Positions 30,366-39,914 are shown, numbered from the stretch's first letter. The stretch is DNA of 64,000 bases from Deinococcus aetherius (GCF_025997855.1 NZ_AP026562.1:513692-577691); one strand, 5' to 3'. Program-made: numbers and translations. Notes: a model not told the origin generated them from the letters alone.

Positions 30366-30764
30366 CGCCTTCTCCGCCTCGGCGGCCTCGGCCTCCGCCT
30401 TGTCGCGGTGGAGGGTGCCGGGCTCCTCCTCGGGGGGCGCGTACACCGTGAAGAGCTTCATGGGCTCCTGCCCGGTGTTCACGAAATTGTGGCGAGTCCC
30501 GGCGGGCACGATCACGAGCGAATTTGCCCCGACCGGGCTGCGCTCGCCGTTCAGCACCGCCTCGCCCTGCCCGGAGACGAACACGAGAACCTGATCGACC
30601 TCGTGGACCTCCTCGCCGATGTCGTCTCCCGGCTCGACGCTCATCACGACAAGCTGGCTGTGCTCGGCCGTGTGGACCTCCTGCCGGAAGAACGAGTGGA
30701 CCTCCTGCCGGAAGAACGAGTTGTCCTGAACGAGCCGCGCGATGTCCTGGTTGAAAAACGGCAT
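30336..30764 (-). CDS. cupin-domain protein with a fresh 24-base internal duplication
   Basis: 142 residues, single cupin fold: HSQLVVMSVEPGDDIGEEVH (metal-binding His/Glu motif 1), DQVLVFVSGQGEAVLNGE, and VIVPAGTRHNFVNTG (motif 2). The C-terminus is rich in Ala, Glu and Lys. Bases 30673-30696 and 30697-30720 are exact tandem copies of one 24-base unit, so the protein reads SFFRQEVHSFFRQEVHTAEH; the frame is kept. It follows the HAD gene by 34 bases in the same direction, so the two may form an operon. The ligand is unknown. Confidence 0.8.
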   Translation of the reverse strand: MPFFNQDIARLVQDNSFFRQEVHSFFRQEVHTAEHSQLVVMSVEPGDDIGEEVHEVDQVLVFVSGQGEAVLNGERSPVGANSLVIVPAGTRHNFVNTGQEPMKLFTVYAPPEEEPGTLHRDKAEAEAAEAEKAEVRAAPERR

Positions 30765-30798
30765 GGCGTTCTCCTGATGGGGAAGTGGGGGTGAAGAC

Positions 30799-31452
30799 TC
30801 AGGCCACGGGCGACTCGCCCAGGTGGTCGAGCCAGTCCTGCGGGCTGTCGTACACGGCGACCGCGCCCTCGAAGCGGCTGTCGCCGCCGCAGCGCAGGGC
30901 CACGGTGTCCACGCCCGCCTTACGTGCGCTCTCCACGTCGAAGGGCGTGTCGCCCACCATCAGCACTTCCTCCGGCTTCAGGCCCAGCTTGGTGACGGCG
31001 GCCTGCACGATGTCGGGCTCGGGTTTGGAGGCCTCCACGTCCGAGGAGGTCGTGTGCTCGGTGAGCAGGTCCTCGGCCCCGGCGATCTTGAGCAGCCCCC
31101 CCACAAGCGCCTCGTCGGCCGAGGTGCCCGCGATGAGTTTCAATCCCCGGGCCCGCAGGGCTTCGAGCAGGGCGCGGCTGCCCGGCTGCGCCCTCAGGTT
31201 CGGCAGTTCCTCCTCCTGAAAGTGGCGTTTCCAGCCGTCCGAGAGGGGCTGGTAGCGCGGGTCACCCTTCTCGATCCCGGTCACGCGCGGCACGAGCTGG
31301 TCACCCCCCATGCCGATGAGGGGCCGGACCTGATCGAAAGGCACCTCGATGCCCTGGTCGGCGAAAGCACGCACCCAGGCGCGGGCGTGCGCGTCGTTGC
31401 TGTCCACCAGCGTGCCGTCGATGTCGAAGATGACCCCTCGGTAGTTGCTCAC
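30799..31452 (-). CDS. HAD-superfamily phosphatase
   Basis: 217 residues with all four HAD motifs: the nucleophile in VIFDIDGTLVDSN, Thr in LIAGTSADE, Lys in EASKPEPD, and the acidic pair in MVGDTPFDVESA. The helical cap after motif I (WVRAFADQG) is the phosphoglycolate phosphatase/beta-phosphoglucomutase type. The substrate is probably a small phosphorylated metabolite. It lies upstream of the cupin gene on the same strand. Confidence 0.85.
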   Translation of the reverse strand: MSNYRGVIFDIDGTLVDSNDAHARAWVRAFADQGIEVPFDQVRPLIGMGGDQLVPRVTGIEKGDPRYQPLSDGWKRHFQEEELPNLRAQPGSRALLEALRARGLKLIAGTSADEALVGGLLKIAGAEDLLTEHTTSSDVEASKPEPDIVQAAVTKLGLKPEEVLMVGDTPFDVESARKAGVDTVALRCGGDSRFEGAVAVYDSPQDWLDHLGESPVA

Positions 31453-31961
31453 AGGCGGAGGCTAGAGGGATGCGGGGGCGCCTGCGTAAGAGGGCATTGG
31501 CGGGCGCTTCATCGTCATCCGCCGCGCGGAAGAGGTGAGGCGGCCACGTCGCTCCGGTCGGCGGCCTGAGCATGGGCTGGCGCTCAGGCCACGACTCCGC
31601 CGGTCGTCCTCGTGGTCGAGCGTGGAAGAGCGTGTTTCAAACGGAGCTGTACCAGTCCAGCCTCTCGCGGTGCGAGCTGTACCAGTCCCCCGCCAGGGGA
31701 GAGGAGCTCAACCCCCGCCTTCATCGTGCCCGTGATACGCCAGGTCCGACTTTCAAAGCAGGCTTTAAGAGGCGGTGATCCCCTTCGCAGCGCAGTTCGG
31801 CAGCACCGGCCGGAGGACGCTGTTCAAAGCGCCCCCAGCCTCCCCGGGTTCCGGGCCGATGATTAAGGTTCGGCGAGCGTCGCCCCGTAAGGGTCCTCAC
31901 ATGCGGCACAGGAACGATGGGAGAGCCAGAGCGGGCGCGCCCTGTGGCAAAGGAGCACACC
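31453..31961. other. intergenic region holding a dispersed repeat
   Basis: Apart from the repeat at 31660-31767 I find no gene or RNA here. GAGCTGTACCAGTCC occurs twice (31644-31658 and 31674-31688). The ribosome site of the following gene is AAAGGAGCACACC at 31949-31961. Confidence 0.4.
31660..31767 (+). repeat. dispersed intergenic repeat, copy A
   Basis: This block reads CCTCTCGCGGTGCGAGCTGT, then ACCAGTCCCCCGC, GGAGAGGAGC, CCTTCATCGTG and GTCCGACTTTCAAAGC. The reverse complement of 61688-61794 carries the same words in the same order. It contains a hairpin (CTCGCGGTGCGAG). It lies between genes, like the small non-coding repeats known from Deinococcus genomes. Confidence 0.7.
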
Positions 31962-33176
31962 ATGTCAGATCAGACTCTGCCCGGGATCGGCTGGGACCTC
32001 ACCGACCTGCGCGCCGCCCTCTCTTCCTTTCTGGGCAGCCTGCCCGCTACGCCGCGACTCCTCGCCCTGGGTGAGCCGACTCACGGCCTCGACGCCTTCC
32101 CGGCCTGGCGCAACCGCATCTTCCGCACGCTGGTCGAGGAGCACGGGTTCCGATCTGTCGCCCTCGAAAGTGACATCATCGCGGGGCAGGGGGTGAATGC
32201 CCACGTCACGTCCAGCGAGCACACCCTGGATGAGGTCATGCGAACGGGCTTCAGCCACGGCTTCGGTGCCCGTCCGGCCAACCGGGAACTGGTCGAGTGG
32301 ATGAGGAACTTCAACGCTGACCGTGACCCCGCCGATCACCTGAGCTTCTACGGCTTCGACGCGCCCCTGGAGAACCTGTGGGCGGCCAGTCCCCGCGCGA
32401 GCCTGCTCGCCCTGCACGCTTTCCTGACCGCGCATCTGGGCGACCTCCCCGTGGACGCGGCCACCCTTGAACACCTCTGCGGGGAGGAGGCCCGCTGGAC
32501 CAATCCGGCGGCCGGGATGGACGCGGCGCAGTCCATCGGCAACAGCGGCGAGGCACGGCAACTCCGGTTGCTGGCGGACGACCTCTCCGGTCTCCTCGAA
32601 ACCGAAATGCCGGGACTCACCGCACAACCGGGGTTCTGGGAGGCGCAGCTCCACGCCCGCACGGCGACCGGCCTCCTCCGGTATCACGCCGTCGTTGCCG
32701 ACCCCTCGCCCGGCCGGGTGGCGCGAATGCTGGCGCTGCGGGACCTGATGATGGCCGACAACCTCACTGCCATCGCGGGGCGTGAGGGGGAGCGCGGGCC
32801 GACCCTCGTGTTCGCCCACAACGTCCACCTGCAACGCCCGGTCAGCGTGATGAAGATGCGAGGCATGAGCCTGGAGTGGTGGAGTGCCGGAGCGCACGTC
32901 AGCCTTCGCCTCGGTAGCCGGTACGCCTTTATCGCGAGTGAACTGGGCCCGGCGCCGGAAAGGGGCGTTGAACCCGACGCGGACACGTTGCAGGGCGCCC
33001 TGCTCGACCCCGCTCGCCCGGCCACCCTGATCGGCGCCCGGGAACCGACGGCCGCACGCTCGGAACGACCGGGCACGGGAACGGACGCTCCTGTTCAGGC
33101 CGGTTCTTTCCCCCCCGAACTCCGGCACCTGCCGCTCGCGGACGGCGTGCTCCTGGTGCGGGGCGCGACAGACTGA
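31962..33176 (+). CDS. erythromycin-esterase-family protein
   Basis: 404 residues with the family's marks: LLALGEPTHGLDAFPAWRNR (Glu and His of the active site), SVALESD, FSHGFGARPANRELVEWMRN, FYGFDAPLE and VFAHNVHLQRP. Members hydrolyse macrolide rings or act on unknown esters; a C-terminal tail after about residue 350 (DADTLQGALLDP...) is low in recognised motifs. No signal peptide. The ATG follows AAAGGAGCACACC. Resistance activity cannot be assumed. Confidence 0.8.
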   Translation: MSDQTLPGIGWDLTDLRAALSSFLGSLPATPRLLALGEPTHGLDAFPAWRNRIFRTLVEEHGFRSVALESDIIAGQGVNAHVTSSEHTLDEVMRTGFSHGFGARPANRELVEWMRNFNADRDPADHLSFYGFDAPLENLWAASPRASLLALHAFLTAHLGDLPVDAATLEHLCGEEARWTNPAAGMDAAQSIGNSGEARQLRLLADDLSGLLETEMPGLTAQPGFWEAQLHARTATGLLRYHAVVADPSPGRVARMLALRDLMMADNLTAIAGREGERGPTLVFAHNVHLQRPVSVMKMRGMSLEWWSAGAHVSLRLGSRYAFIASELGPAPERGVEPDADTLQGALLDPARPATLIGAREPTAARSERPGTGTDAPVQAGSFPPELRHLPLADGVLLVRGATD

Positions 33177-33450
33177 GGGGGGCAGGGGGGCACCTCCACA
33201 GCGAGCACGGACGCTTGTTCCCTGCCGCCGCGTCAGCGGGTGGAGACCCTGACACTCGGCCGACGACCGACACACCACGGTGACGAGGGCGGACGGGGGA
33301 ATACGGTAGCTCCAGTCCCGGTGACGCCCTCACCGTGAGAGTCCGGCATGTCGCCCGCCCCCGTGTCCCGGACCACGGGTGAGCCTTTCCTTCATCCAAA
33401 GCCCCCTGCGGCCGGACCTGCCGTTAGATGAAGCCTGTCAGGAGGACCCT

Positions 33451-34653
33451 ATGAAAGCAGTGGTCTGGCGCGGCGTAGGAGATATTCGGCTCGAAGACGT
33501 TCCCGATCCCCGCATCGAGCAGCCGACGGACGCCATCGTGCGGCTCACGGCCTCGGCGATCTGCGGCACCGACCTGCACTTCGTCCACGGCACCTTCAGC
33601 GAGATGGTTCCCGGCACCATCCTCGGCCACGAGGGCGTCGGCGTCGTGGAGGAGGTGGGGCCCGACGTGCGCAACTTCCGGCCCGGCGACCGGGTGGTCA
33701 TCCCCTCGACCATCGCCTGCGGGTACTGCTCGTACTGCCGCGCGGGGTACTACAGCCAGTGCGACAACGCCAATCCCAACGGACCCACGGCGGGCACGGC
33801 CTTTTTCGGCGGCCCGAAGGCGAGCGGCCCCATCCAGGGCCTCCAGGCCGAAAAGGCGCGCATCCCCTTCGCCGCCACGAACCTCGTCAAGGTGCCCGAC
33901 AACGTGACCGACGGCCAGGCGATCCTCGTCAGCGACATCTTCCCGACCGGGTACTTCGGGGCCGACCTCGCGGAGATCAAGCCGGGCGACACGGTGGCGG
34001 TGTTCGGCTGCGGCCCGGTCGGGCAGTTCGCCATCACCTCGGCCAAGTTCATGGGCGCGGGGCGCGTCTTCGCCATCGACCGCATTCCCGACCGCCTGGA
34101 GACCGCGCGCTACCAGGGCGCCGAGATCATCAACTTCGACGAGGAGGACCCGGTGCAGACCCTCCAGCGGATGACCGGCGGCATCGGCGTGGACCGGGTG
34201 ATCGACGCGGTGGGGGTGGACGCCCAGCACGCCGACCACGGCCCGGCGGCGGAGCAGGCCCGGCAGGAGCAGCAGCAATTCGAGGAGCAGCTTTCGCAGG
34301 TGGCGCCTGAGGGGACGGCCGGAAACGCGGGCAACGCGCCCAGCCAGGCCCTCGAATGGGCGGTGCAGTCCCTGTGCAAGGCGGGGACGCTGAGCATCAT
34401 CGGCGTGTACCCGCCCACCATGCAGAGTTTCCCCATCGGCGCCGCGATGAACAAGAACCTCACCATCCGGATGGGCAACTGCAACCACCGCAAGTACATC
34501 CCCTACCTCCTCGACCTGATCCAGCAGGGGACGCTCGACCCCGAGAAGCTGCTGTCGCGCGCCGAGGAGATGTCCGACGTGCTCTCCGCCTACCAGGCCT
34601 TCGACGAGCGCCGTCCCGGCTGGCTCAAGGTCGAACTCGTTCCGGGGATGTGA
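33451..34653 (+). CDS. zinc-dependent alcohol/formaldehyde dehydrogenase-like protein
   Basis: 400 residues, MDR superfamily. Catalytic zinc ligands include Cys38 (AICGTDLH) and His60-Glu61 (ILGHEGVG). The structural zinc site is Cys90, 93, 96, 104 (CGYCSYC...C). NAD-binding loop: FGCGPVGQFA. It contains the extra loop DAQHADHGPAAEQARQEQQQ common to glutathione-independent formaldehyde dehydrogenase relatives. AGGAGGACCCT precedes the ATG. A 56-codon acidic protein follows after six bases. Confidence 0.9.
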   Translation: MKAVVWRGVGDIRLEDVPDPRIEQPTDAIVRLTASAICGTDLHFVHGTFSEMVPGTILGHEGVGVVEEVGPDVRNFRPGDRVVIPSTIACGYCSYCRAGYYSQCDNANPNGPTAGTAFFGGPKASGPIQGLQAEKARIPFAATNLVKVPDNVTDGQAILVSDIFPTGYFGADLAEIKPGDTVAVFGCGPVGQFAITSAKFMGAGRVFAIDRIPDRLETARYQGAEIINFDEEDPVQTLQRMTGGIGVDRVIDAVGVDAQHADHGPAAEQARQEQQQFEEQLSQVAPEGTAGNAGNAPSQALEWAVQSLCKAGTLSIIGVYPPTMQSFPIGAAMNKNLTIRMGNCNHRKYIPYLLDLIQQGTLDPEKLLSRAEEMSDVLSAYQAFDERRPGWLKVELVPGM

Positions 34654-34659
34654 GTCCCC

Positions 34660-34830
34660 ATGACCGACGCCAATGACCAGTCCGCCCCCGAGACCGATCT
34701 GACCGAGGAGTCCCAGCCGGACGAGGACCGCACCGACCGGCTGAGACGCGAGATCGAGGCGGGCAATGAGGGCGAGTTGTCCGAGGAGGACTCTCGATAC
34801 GCCCTGGAGCAGGGCCTGACCGAGGGCTGA
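34660..34830 (+). CDS. small acidic protein of unknown function
   Basis: 56 codons from the ATG seven bases after the dehydrogenase stop. The peptide begins MTDANDQSAPETDLTEESQP, continues RLRREIEAGNEGELSEEDSR and ends in EQGLTEG; about a third of residues are Asp or Glu, with no Cys and no hydrophobic segment. It is probably co-transcribed with the dehydrogenase, whose last codons provide GGGATGTGAGTCCCC instead of a clear ribosome site. It may be intrinsically disordered. It has no recognised family. Confidence 0.5.
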   Translation: MTDANDQSAPETDLTEESQPDEDRTDRLRREIEAGNEGELSEEDSRYALEQGLTEG

Positions 34831-34894
34831 GGACGGAGGGCGGCGCGTCAGATGCCCAGGCGCGCCGCCCCGCCCGTCCTGACAGGAGACCGAC

Positions 34895-35323
<429 letters not shown>

Positions 35324-35551
35324 TCCCGTCCGCCTCCTCAGTTCAGGGAACCGGCTGGACCGAGAGAAGGTTCCTCGCCCCAGGACGCCTGCTGTGGACT
35401 ACGAAGAACAGCGTCCCGGTCGAGGTCTTTTTCTCCCTCTTCCCCTGCGGCAGACTTGCAGAGGGGTGGTGAGTGCCAATCGTCGTGCTGCCGGTCGGCA
35501 GGAACGGGTTGTTCGCCCGTTGTGCAATGGGTCTTAAGCGTCCAGGGCGCA

Positions 35552-35575
35552 GGCGTGGGGAGAGTACCCCACGCC
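35552..35575. terminator. GC hairpin downstream of the 35607-36071 gene
   Basis: Arms GGCGTGGGG (35552-35560) and CCCCACGCC (35567-35575) with a six-base loop. It lies 31 bases beyond the stop of the leftward gene. No T run follows in either direction, so it is a weak terminator candidate. Confidence 0.4.
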
Positions 35576-35606
35576 CACGCCCCACGGACCCACACCCTCG
35601 CCGGTC

Positions 35607-36071
35607 TTACTTCTTGGTCTTGGTACTGCGCTTGCGTCCGGTCTTGGCGGAGGACGACCGCGACTGGGCGCGGGACTTGCCGAGCGCCTGCCCCTTCTCG
35701 AAGCTGGCATTCAGGCGGCGGCGGGTTTCCTCGGCCAGCGCCTTGAAGTCCAGGGCCCCGGCCTCGATGTTCTCCAGGGTGGGCTTGACCCTCGTCCGCC
35801 GCTCGCGCCCCGACGACAGTTCCTCGTTCACCCGCGCGAACCAGGCCTCGAACTCGGGGGTGGGTTCGAACACCATGTCGCGCACGTCGCGGGTGCCGGT
35901 CTCGTCGCTGCCGCGTTTGCGGTAGGTCTTGGGAAGGGTGAAGCGCCGTGGCAGTTCCGCCGCCTCCAGTTCGCCCTCCCGAACCGCGTCGCGGAACCGC
36001 TTGACGAAGGTGTCGCTCCTCTGCGGGTTGGAGAGGTTCTTGATCTGCTCGCTCAGGGTGGTGTAAGGCAC
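35607..36071 (-). CDS. hypothetical protein with a basic tail
   Basis: 154 residues, not recognised. The N-terminal part is mixed helix (TTLSEQIKNLSNPQRSDTFV, FRDAVREGELEAAELPRRFT). The middle is acidic (FEPTPEFEAWFARVNEELS). The last 30 residues are Ser-, Arg- and Lys-rich (SRSSSAKTGRKRSTKTKK), as in nucleic-acid-binding tails. The start at 36071 is divergent from the 85-residue gene at 36156 across 84 bases. Confidence 0.6.
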   Translation of the reverse strand: MPYTTLSEQIKNLSNPQRSDTFVKRFRDAVREGELEAAELPRRFTLPKTYRKRGSDETGTRDVRDMVFEPTPEFEAWFARVNEELSSGRERRTRVKPTLENIEAGALDFKALAEETRRRLNASFEKGQALGKSRAQSRSSSAKTGRKRSTKTKK

Positions 36072-36155
36072 GGCGAAATTCTAAAGGCCCCCGCACAACC
36101 CGAAACGGGGGCCGCTGTGCGACTTCTGTCAGATACCTTCATTTAACCTTTAAGT

Positions 36156-36413
36156 ATGACGGCTGCCATGCGTGCCCCCCGCTACTTCGTCCTCGTCGTG
36201 GACGGCCTGCCGCTGACCCAACAGGACAACCCCGACGTGCCCGTCGTCTTCCGCGAGGAGCGCGAGGCCCTGGCGGCGGGTCATGCACTCCAGGGTGGGG
36301 ACTCCCCGAAGACGGTCGTTCTGGAGGCCTACGCCGACGATTACAGCTTCGTGGGGAGCCGCCACCTTGAAAGTCCGTCCGGCCTGACCCTCCAATCCGC
36401 CAGCCAGCAGTAG
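36156..36413 (+). CDS. small hypothetical protein
   Basis: 85 residues: RYFVLVVDGLPLTQQDNPDV and VVFREEREALAAGHALQ look like a compact alpha/beta fold. Two Met candidates exist (36156, 36168); neither has a ribosome site, and the AT-rich TTTAACCTTTAAG directly upstream suggests a leaderless start. It is followed by a strong terminator, which supports a real transcript. Confidence 0.55.
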   Translation: MTAAMRAPRYFVLVVDGLPLTQQDNPDVPVVFREEREALAAGHALQGGDSPKTVVLEAYADDYSFVGSRHLESPSGLTLQSASQQ

Positions 36414-36446
36414 CGTTGGGCGAAAGCCGGATGGTCGTCCCGCGTG

Positions 36447-36488
36447 AAGCGAACCGTCTCCTGCAAGGAATGAGGAGACGGTTCGCTT
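36447..36488 (+). terminator. strong terminator after the small gene
   Basis: Perfect 15-base arms AAGCGAACCGTCTCC (36447-36461) and GGAGACGGTTCGCTT (36474-36488) with a 12-base loop, then TGCCGG. The 34 bases between the stop codon and the stem are normal spacing. Confidence 0.75.
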
Positions 36489-36835
36489 TGCCGGTTATGA
36501 CAATGGATTTCCTGAGAGTTGCAGAAAGCAGAAGGCTGACCGGGCACGCCTTTTGCCAGGCTTTTCTCTCGACGGAGGGCAAGGCGTTCCTTGGCCTTGG
36601 GGGCGCGGCTGAGCTGGTCACACGCCCCCTCACCCGTTGCTTCGCAACGCCCTCTGTGCTTCGCAGCTTTGCAAGTCCCACGGGGGGAGCGGGGTAATAG
36701 CGCGAAAACGCCAGGTCACAGGCACATCTGCTCTGCTTCCTTCTGTCATAGACACTTTGCATCAGGTCAGGATGAACGCCTGCCTTTGACCTTCTGCCCC
36801 CTCATCATCCACTTTGGCGGGAGGTCCAACGCTGT
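36489..36835. other. intergenic region, no supported gene
   Basis: Open frames exist but have no ribosome site or recognisable protein. The segment about 36590-36690 (GCTTCGCAACGCCCTCTGTG, CTTCGCAGCTTTGCAAG) has the look of a dispersed intergenic repeat, yet I found no second copy in the window. Confidence 0.35.
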
Positions 36836-38122
36836 TCAGAGGCTGCGGGCAGGCCGCACGACCTCCGGGGACCCGGGCACGCCCGTCTGCTGCCCCGGCC
36901 CGGGAACGGGTGAGCCCCCGGGTTGCCGCAGGGTGAGGGCCGCGAGGAGCAGGAAGGCGGCCCCGGTGAGTCCGGCGCACAGCAGGAAGACGGCCTGGTA
37001 GCCGAAGGCCTGCGCGAAGGCGCCCGAGACGACGCCCGACAGCACCGCGCCGACGCTGCCCGTGTTCGTGTAGAGGGTGAGCGCGGTGCCCGTGCGGCCC
37101 GGCATCAATTCCTGGAAGTACGCCATCCCCAGGGTGGTCGTGACCGCGATCACCGCCGCGCGCACGAGCTGCGCGGCGGCGAGCACCCACACCGCCGGGG
37201 CGAGGGCCAGCAGGACGAAGTACCCGGCGAAGAGGGCGAAACTCAGGGTGATCAGCCGCTCGTGCGGGACCCGGCGCGGCCACAGCGCGAAGCCGAGGAT
37301 AAAGGGGATTTCGAGCAGGGCGCACAGGCCCACGAGGAACCCGACGGTGCTCTCCGGCGCGTGCAGGGCGCCCGTGACGTGCAGCGGCAGCGCGATGAAG
37401 CCCATGTTGTTCGAGATGCCGTACAACACGAAGCTCAGCGCGACGAGGGCGAGCGGTCGGCGCGCCGGCCCTGCATCTCCCGGAGGTGTGCCCGCCGAGT
37501 CGCGTTCGCTGGCCGGAGGCCTCGGCGCGGGCCGGAAGCGGGCCAGCAGCAGCGGCAGGCCGACGGTGAGGTAGCAGGCCGCCGTGGCGAGAAAGAGCCC
37601 GGTGAAGCCCAGCCTCGCCAGGATCAGCGCCGCCACCGCCGGGCCGAGCATCCAGGCCATCGAGAACACCGATCTGAGGGTGATCATGCCGCGCTCGGCG
37701 AGTTCGGGACCCGCCATCCCGAACCCGGCCCGGGCGAGCGCGAAGAGCTGCGGAAAGGCGCCCGCCCCGGTGCCCAGGAAAAGGCAGCCGATCAGAACGA
37801 GCGGCAGGTAACTCCGCGTCATACTCAGGAGCGCGAAGCCCACGGCGGCGGCGAGCACCGTGAGGAGCACCACCGCGCGGTTGCCCGGTCGGCGGTCGGA
37901 CCAGCGGGCGAGCCCGGTGCTGATGAGGATGCCGCTCAGGGACACCAGGGTCATGAACACGCCCAGCGAGAGGGGCGACATGTGGGCCGCCTCGCGGGCG
38001 AAGAGGGGCAGGTAGGGCCCGGTGAACGAGGTCGCGGTGCCCAGCAGGAGCGCGGCGACGGCGAAGGGCGTGAAGTGAGGAATGTGGCGCAGGAAGCTCA
38101 GGGCACGCAGCGGGGACGTCAT
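36836..38122 (-). CDS. MFS transporter, sugar-efflux (SetA) type
   Basis: 428 residues from the ATG after CAGGAGTCCTCCTGCCC, with twelve predicted membrane helices. The loop between helices 2 and 3 carries the MFS signature variant STGLARWSDRRPGNR, and the second half repeats the fold (GFLVGLCALLEIPFILGFAL). These match the SetA/SotA sugar-efflux group. A Pro/Gly-rich C-terminal tail (GGSPVPGPGQQTGVPG) is unusual. The cargo is unknown. Confidence 0.8.
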   Translation of the reverse strand: MTSPLRALSFLRHIPHFTPFAVAALLLGTATSFTGPYLPLFAREAAHMSPLSLGVFMTLVSLSGILISTGLARWSDRRPGNRAVVLLTVLAAAVGFALLSMTRSYLPLVLIGCLFLGTGAGAFPQLFALARAGFGMAGPELAERGMITLRSVFSMAWMLGPAVAALILARLGFTGLFLATAACYLTVGLPLLLARFRPAPRPPASERDSAGTPPGDAGPARRPLALVALSFVLYGISNNMGFIALPLHVTGALHAPESTVGFLVGLCALLEIPFILGFALWPRRVPHERLITLSFALFAGYFVLLALAPAVWVLAAAQLVRAAVIAVTTTLGMAYFQELMPGRTGTALTLYTNTGSVGAVLSGVVSGAFAQAFGYQAVFLLCAGLTGAAFLLLAALTLRQPGGSPVPGPGQQTGVPGSPEVVRPARSL

Positions 38123-38369
38123 GGGCAGGAGGACTCCTGAAACGTGGGAGGCAACATGTAAGGCGGCGGTCAAACGACCCGGGCAGGGCCCGGGAGCCCC
38201 GCTCTGCTCGGCAGATTGAAACGGCAGGCCCACCGGAAACGGGCTCGCCGCACGCGCCGCCTACCCTACGCCCTCGCCGCCGCCGGGAAGCCGCCAATTT
38301 CGTCAATTTCCCCTGAAGTGCCGCCGCCTGTCCGGCCCGGCTGGACCGAAGAGCTTCCTGGCCGCTCCC

Positions 38370-39284
38370 TCACAGCGGGGCGAGGTCGGGGTAGCGGCGG
38401 ATGGCCTCGTTCTCATTCAGGAACTCGCCCTCCCCGTCGGGGCTCCACACGACCTCCAGGCGGCCCAGTTGCCCCGCGTCCACGCCCGTCAGCGTCAGCA
38501 GCGCGGCCTCCACGGCCCCAGCCCCGTCGCCCGTTTCGCTGGCATAGGAGGTGTCCACCGTCGAGGCGGCGAGCGTGACGGCCAGGAAGGTGCCCCCGGT
38601 CTTGCCCTGGTAGGAGGAGTCCCGCTCCAGCCCGCCCGAGGGGTCGCCGTCCTGGTACTGGGCCGTCGTCTGCGTCTCGAAGGCGGCGCGGGCGTGGGCG
38701 GCCCAGGTGCCCACCACCTGCGCGGCCCGGGGCAGGCTGCCCACCCTTCGGCGCTCCAGCGTGCCGTGCGTCCAGTCGGACTTGTGCCGCAGCAGCAGCA
38801 GGGCACTTTCGCGCAGCAGGGTGGCGAGGGCGCCGGGCCGGTCCGGGTCGTGCCGCCGCGCGAGCCGCTGGAACTGGCGCTTGACCTCCTCGCCGTCTGC
38901 GAGCAGCAGTTGCACCTGTACCGCCTGGGGGGAGCGCCGCCGCGCCTTCCACAGGTCGATCAACGATGTGATCACCATGTAGGCGACGAGCAGCCCCATC
39001 ACGAACAGGACCTCCCCCAGCGTCCAGGTGGAGTCCGAGGAGGAACTGCTCCCCGAAGCCGTGCCTGACGAGGACGCGCCCCAGGAGGAGGAGGAGGAGC
39101 CGAACGACGAGCCGAAGGAGGAGGAGGATGAGGAGCCGCTGGAGGTCGAGCTGTTCGAGGTGGAGGGTGACGTGCCGCCGAAGCCCCCACCCGACACGGC
39201 GAGGGCGCCGCCGAGGAGCCACAGCACCACGAGGAGGCCCGCGAAGAGCGAGCGGGAGGACCGTCTGGAGGAGGGGCTGGTCAT
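38370..39284 (-). CDS. DUF1517 membrane protein with Ser-rich linker
   Basis: 304 residues. A first hydrophobic segment (SLFAGLLVVLWLLGGALAVS) is followed by Gly and then about 50 residues almost wholly of Ser, Thr and Gly. A second membrane segment (GEVLFVMGLLVAYMVITSLI) precedes a DUF1517-like domain (VQLLLADGEEVKRQFQRLAR, TFLAVTLAASTVDTSYASE, LEVVWSPDGEGEFLNENEAI). Function unknown. The low-complexity linker reads as an acidic frame on the other strand, which I discount. Confidence 0.75.
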   Translation of the reverse strand: MTSPSSRRSSRSLFAGLLVVLWLLGGALAVSGGGFGGTSPSTSNSSTSSGSSSSSSFGSSFGSSSSSWGASSSGTASGSSSSSDSTWTLGEVLFVMGLLVAYMVITSLIDLWKARRRSPQAVQVQLLLADGEEVKRQFQRLARRHDPDRPGALATLLRESALLLLRHKSDWTHGTLERRRVGSLPRAAQVVGTWAAHARAAFETQTTAQYQDGDPSGGLERDSSYQGKTGGTFLAVTLAASTVDTSYASETGDGAGAVEAALLTLTGVDAGQLGRLEVVWSPDGEGEFLNENEAIRRYPDLAPL

Positions 39285-39365
39285 GGGTTCACCTCATTGG
39301 CCCGCGCGGACCTGCCCGGCAGGCCCTCCGCGCGGGCGGACTCCTGACCTGGCGAGGGCGCCGTG

Positions 39366-39887
39366 CTAGTGCGTCTTTTTCCAGTCGGTGCCGAAGTCGT
39401 CCATCTGGGAGACGACCTCGGCACCCACCCTGAAGCTCAGGTTCTCGACGTCGAAGGCGATGCTGGCGTGGGTGCGGTCCCACAGGGACACGTACTCGAA
39501 GCCGCCGTCGTAGTCGAAGGCCTCGCTCCTCAGGTTCTCGATGGCCTTGGTCTGCACCTTGGGCGTCACGAGACTCAGGGTGGCATGGTACACCAGCTTG
39601 CCGTTGCCGTCATTGCCCGCCTCGGCGCGAAAGGACAGCCATGCCGGGCAGGAGGTGTAGTTCTGCCCGGCCTTGCCGAGCCCCAGGGAGGCGCCGAGGC
39701 GGTCCAGGCGGTCCTGGGCGACCTTGGTCAGGGCCTTGTCCGGTTGACCGCGCAGCAGGACCTCGGCGCGGCCGACGCACACCTGCTCCTTGCCGAAGGG
39801 TTCGAGGTTGGAGGGCGAGCGGGCAGCGAACGCGCCGGAAAGGGCGGCGAGGGCGAGGGTGGCGGGCAGGAGGGGAAGTGTTTTCAT
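39366..39887 (-). CDS. secreted hypothetical protein
   Basis: 173 residues with a signal peptide (LPLLPATLALAALSGAFAAR). The mature part contains VCVGRAEVLLRGQPDKALTK, YTSCPAWLSFRAEAGNDG and FEYVSLWDRTHASIAFDVEN, a beta-rich pattern with two Cys that could pair. No family is recognised. It lies 27 bases downstream of the next gene on the same strand and is probably co-transcribed with it. Confidence 0.65.
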   Translation of the reverse strand: MKTLPLLPATLALAALSGAFAARSPSNLEPFGKEQVCVGRAEVLLRGQPDKALTKVAQDRLDRLGASLGLGKAGQNYTSCPAWLSFRAEAGNDGNGKLVYHATLSLVTPKVQTKAIENLRSEAFDYDGGFEYVSLWDRTHASIAFDVENLSFRVGAEVVSQMDDFGTDWKKTH

Positions 39888-39914
39888 GGTGGACTCCTTG
39901 GAAGAGGGGGCGAC

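Noticed and set aside
36416..36697. Possible 64-93-codon gene in the gap after 36413
   Set aside because: It starts inside the terminator hairpin, lacks a ribosome site and encodes no recognisable protein.
39028..39369. Glu-rich plus-strand frame opposite the DUF1517 gene
   Set aside because: It is the complement of the Ser-rich linker codons and has no ribosome site or known fold.
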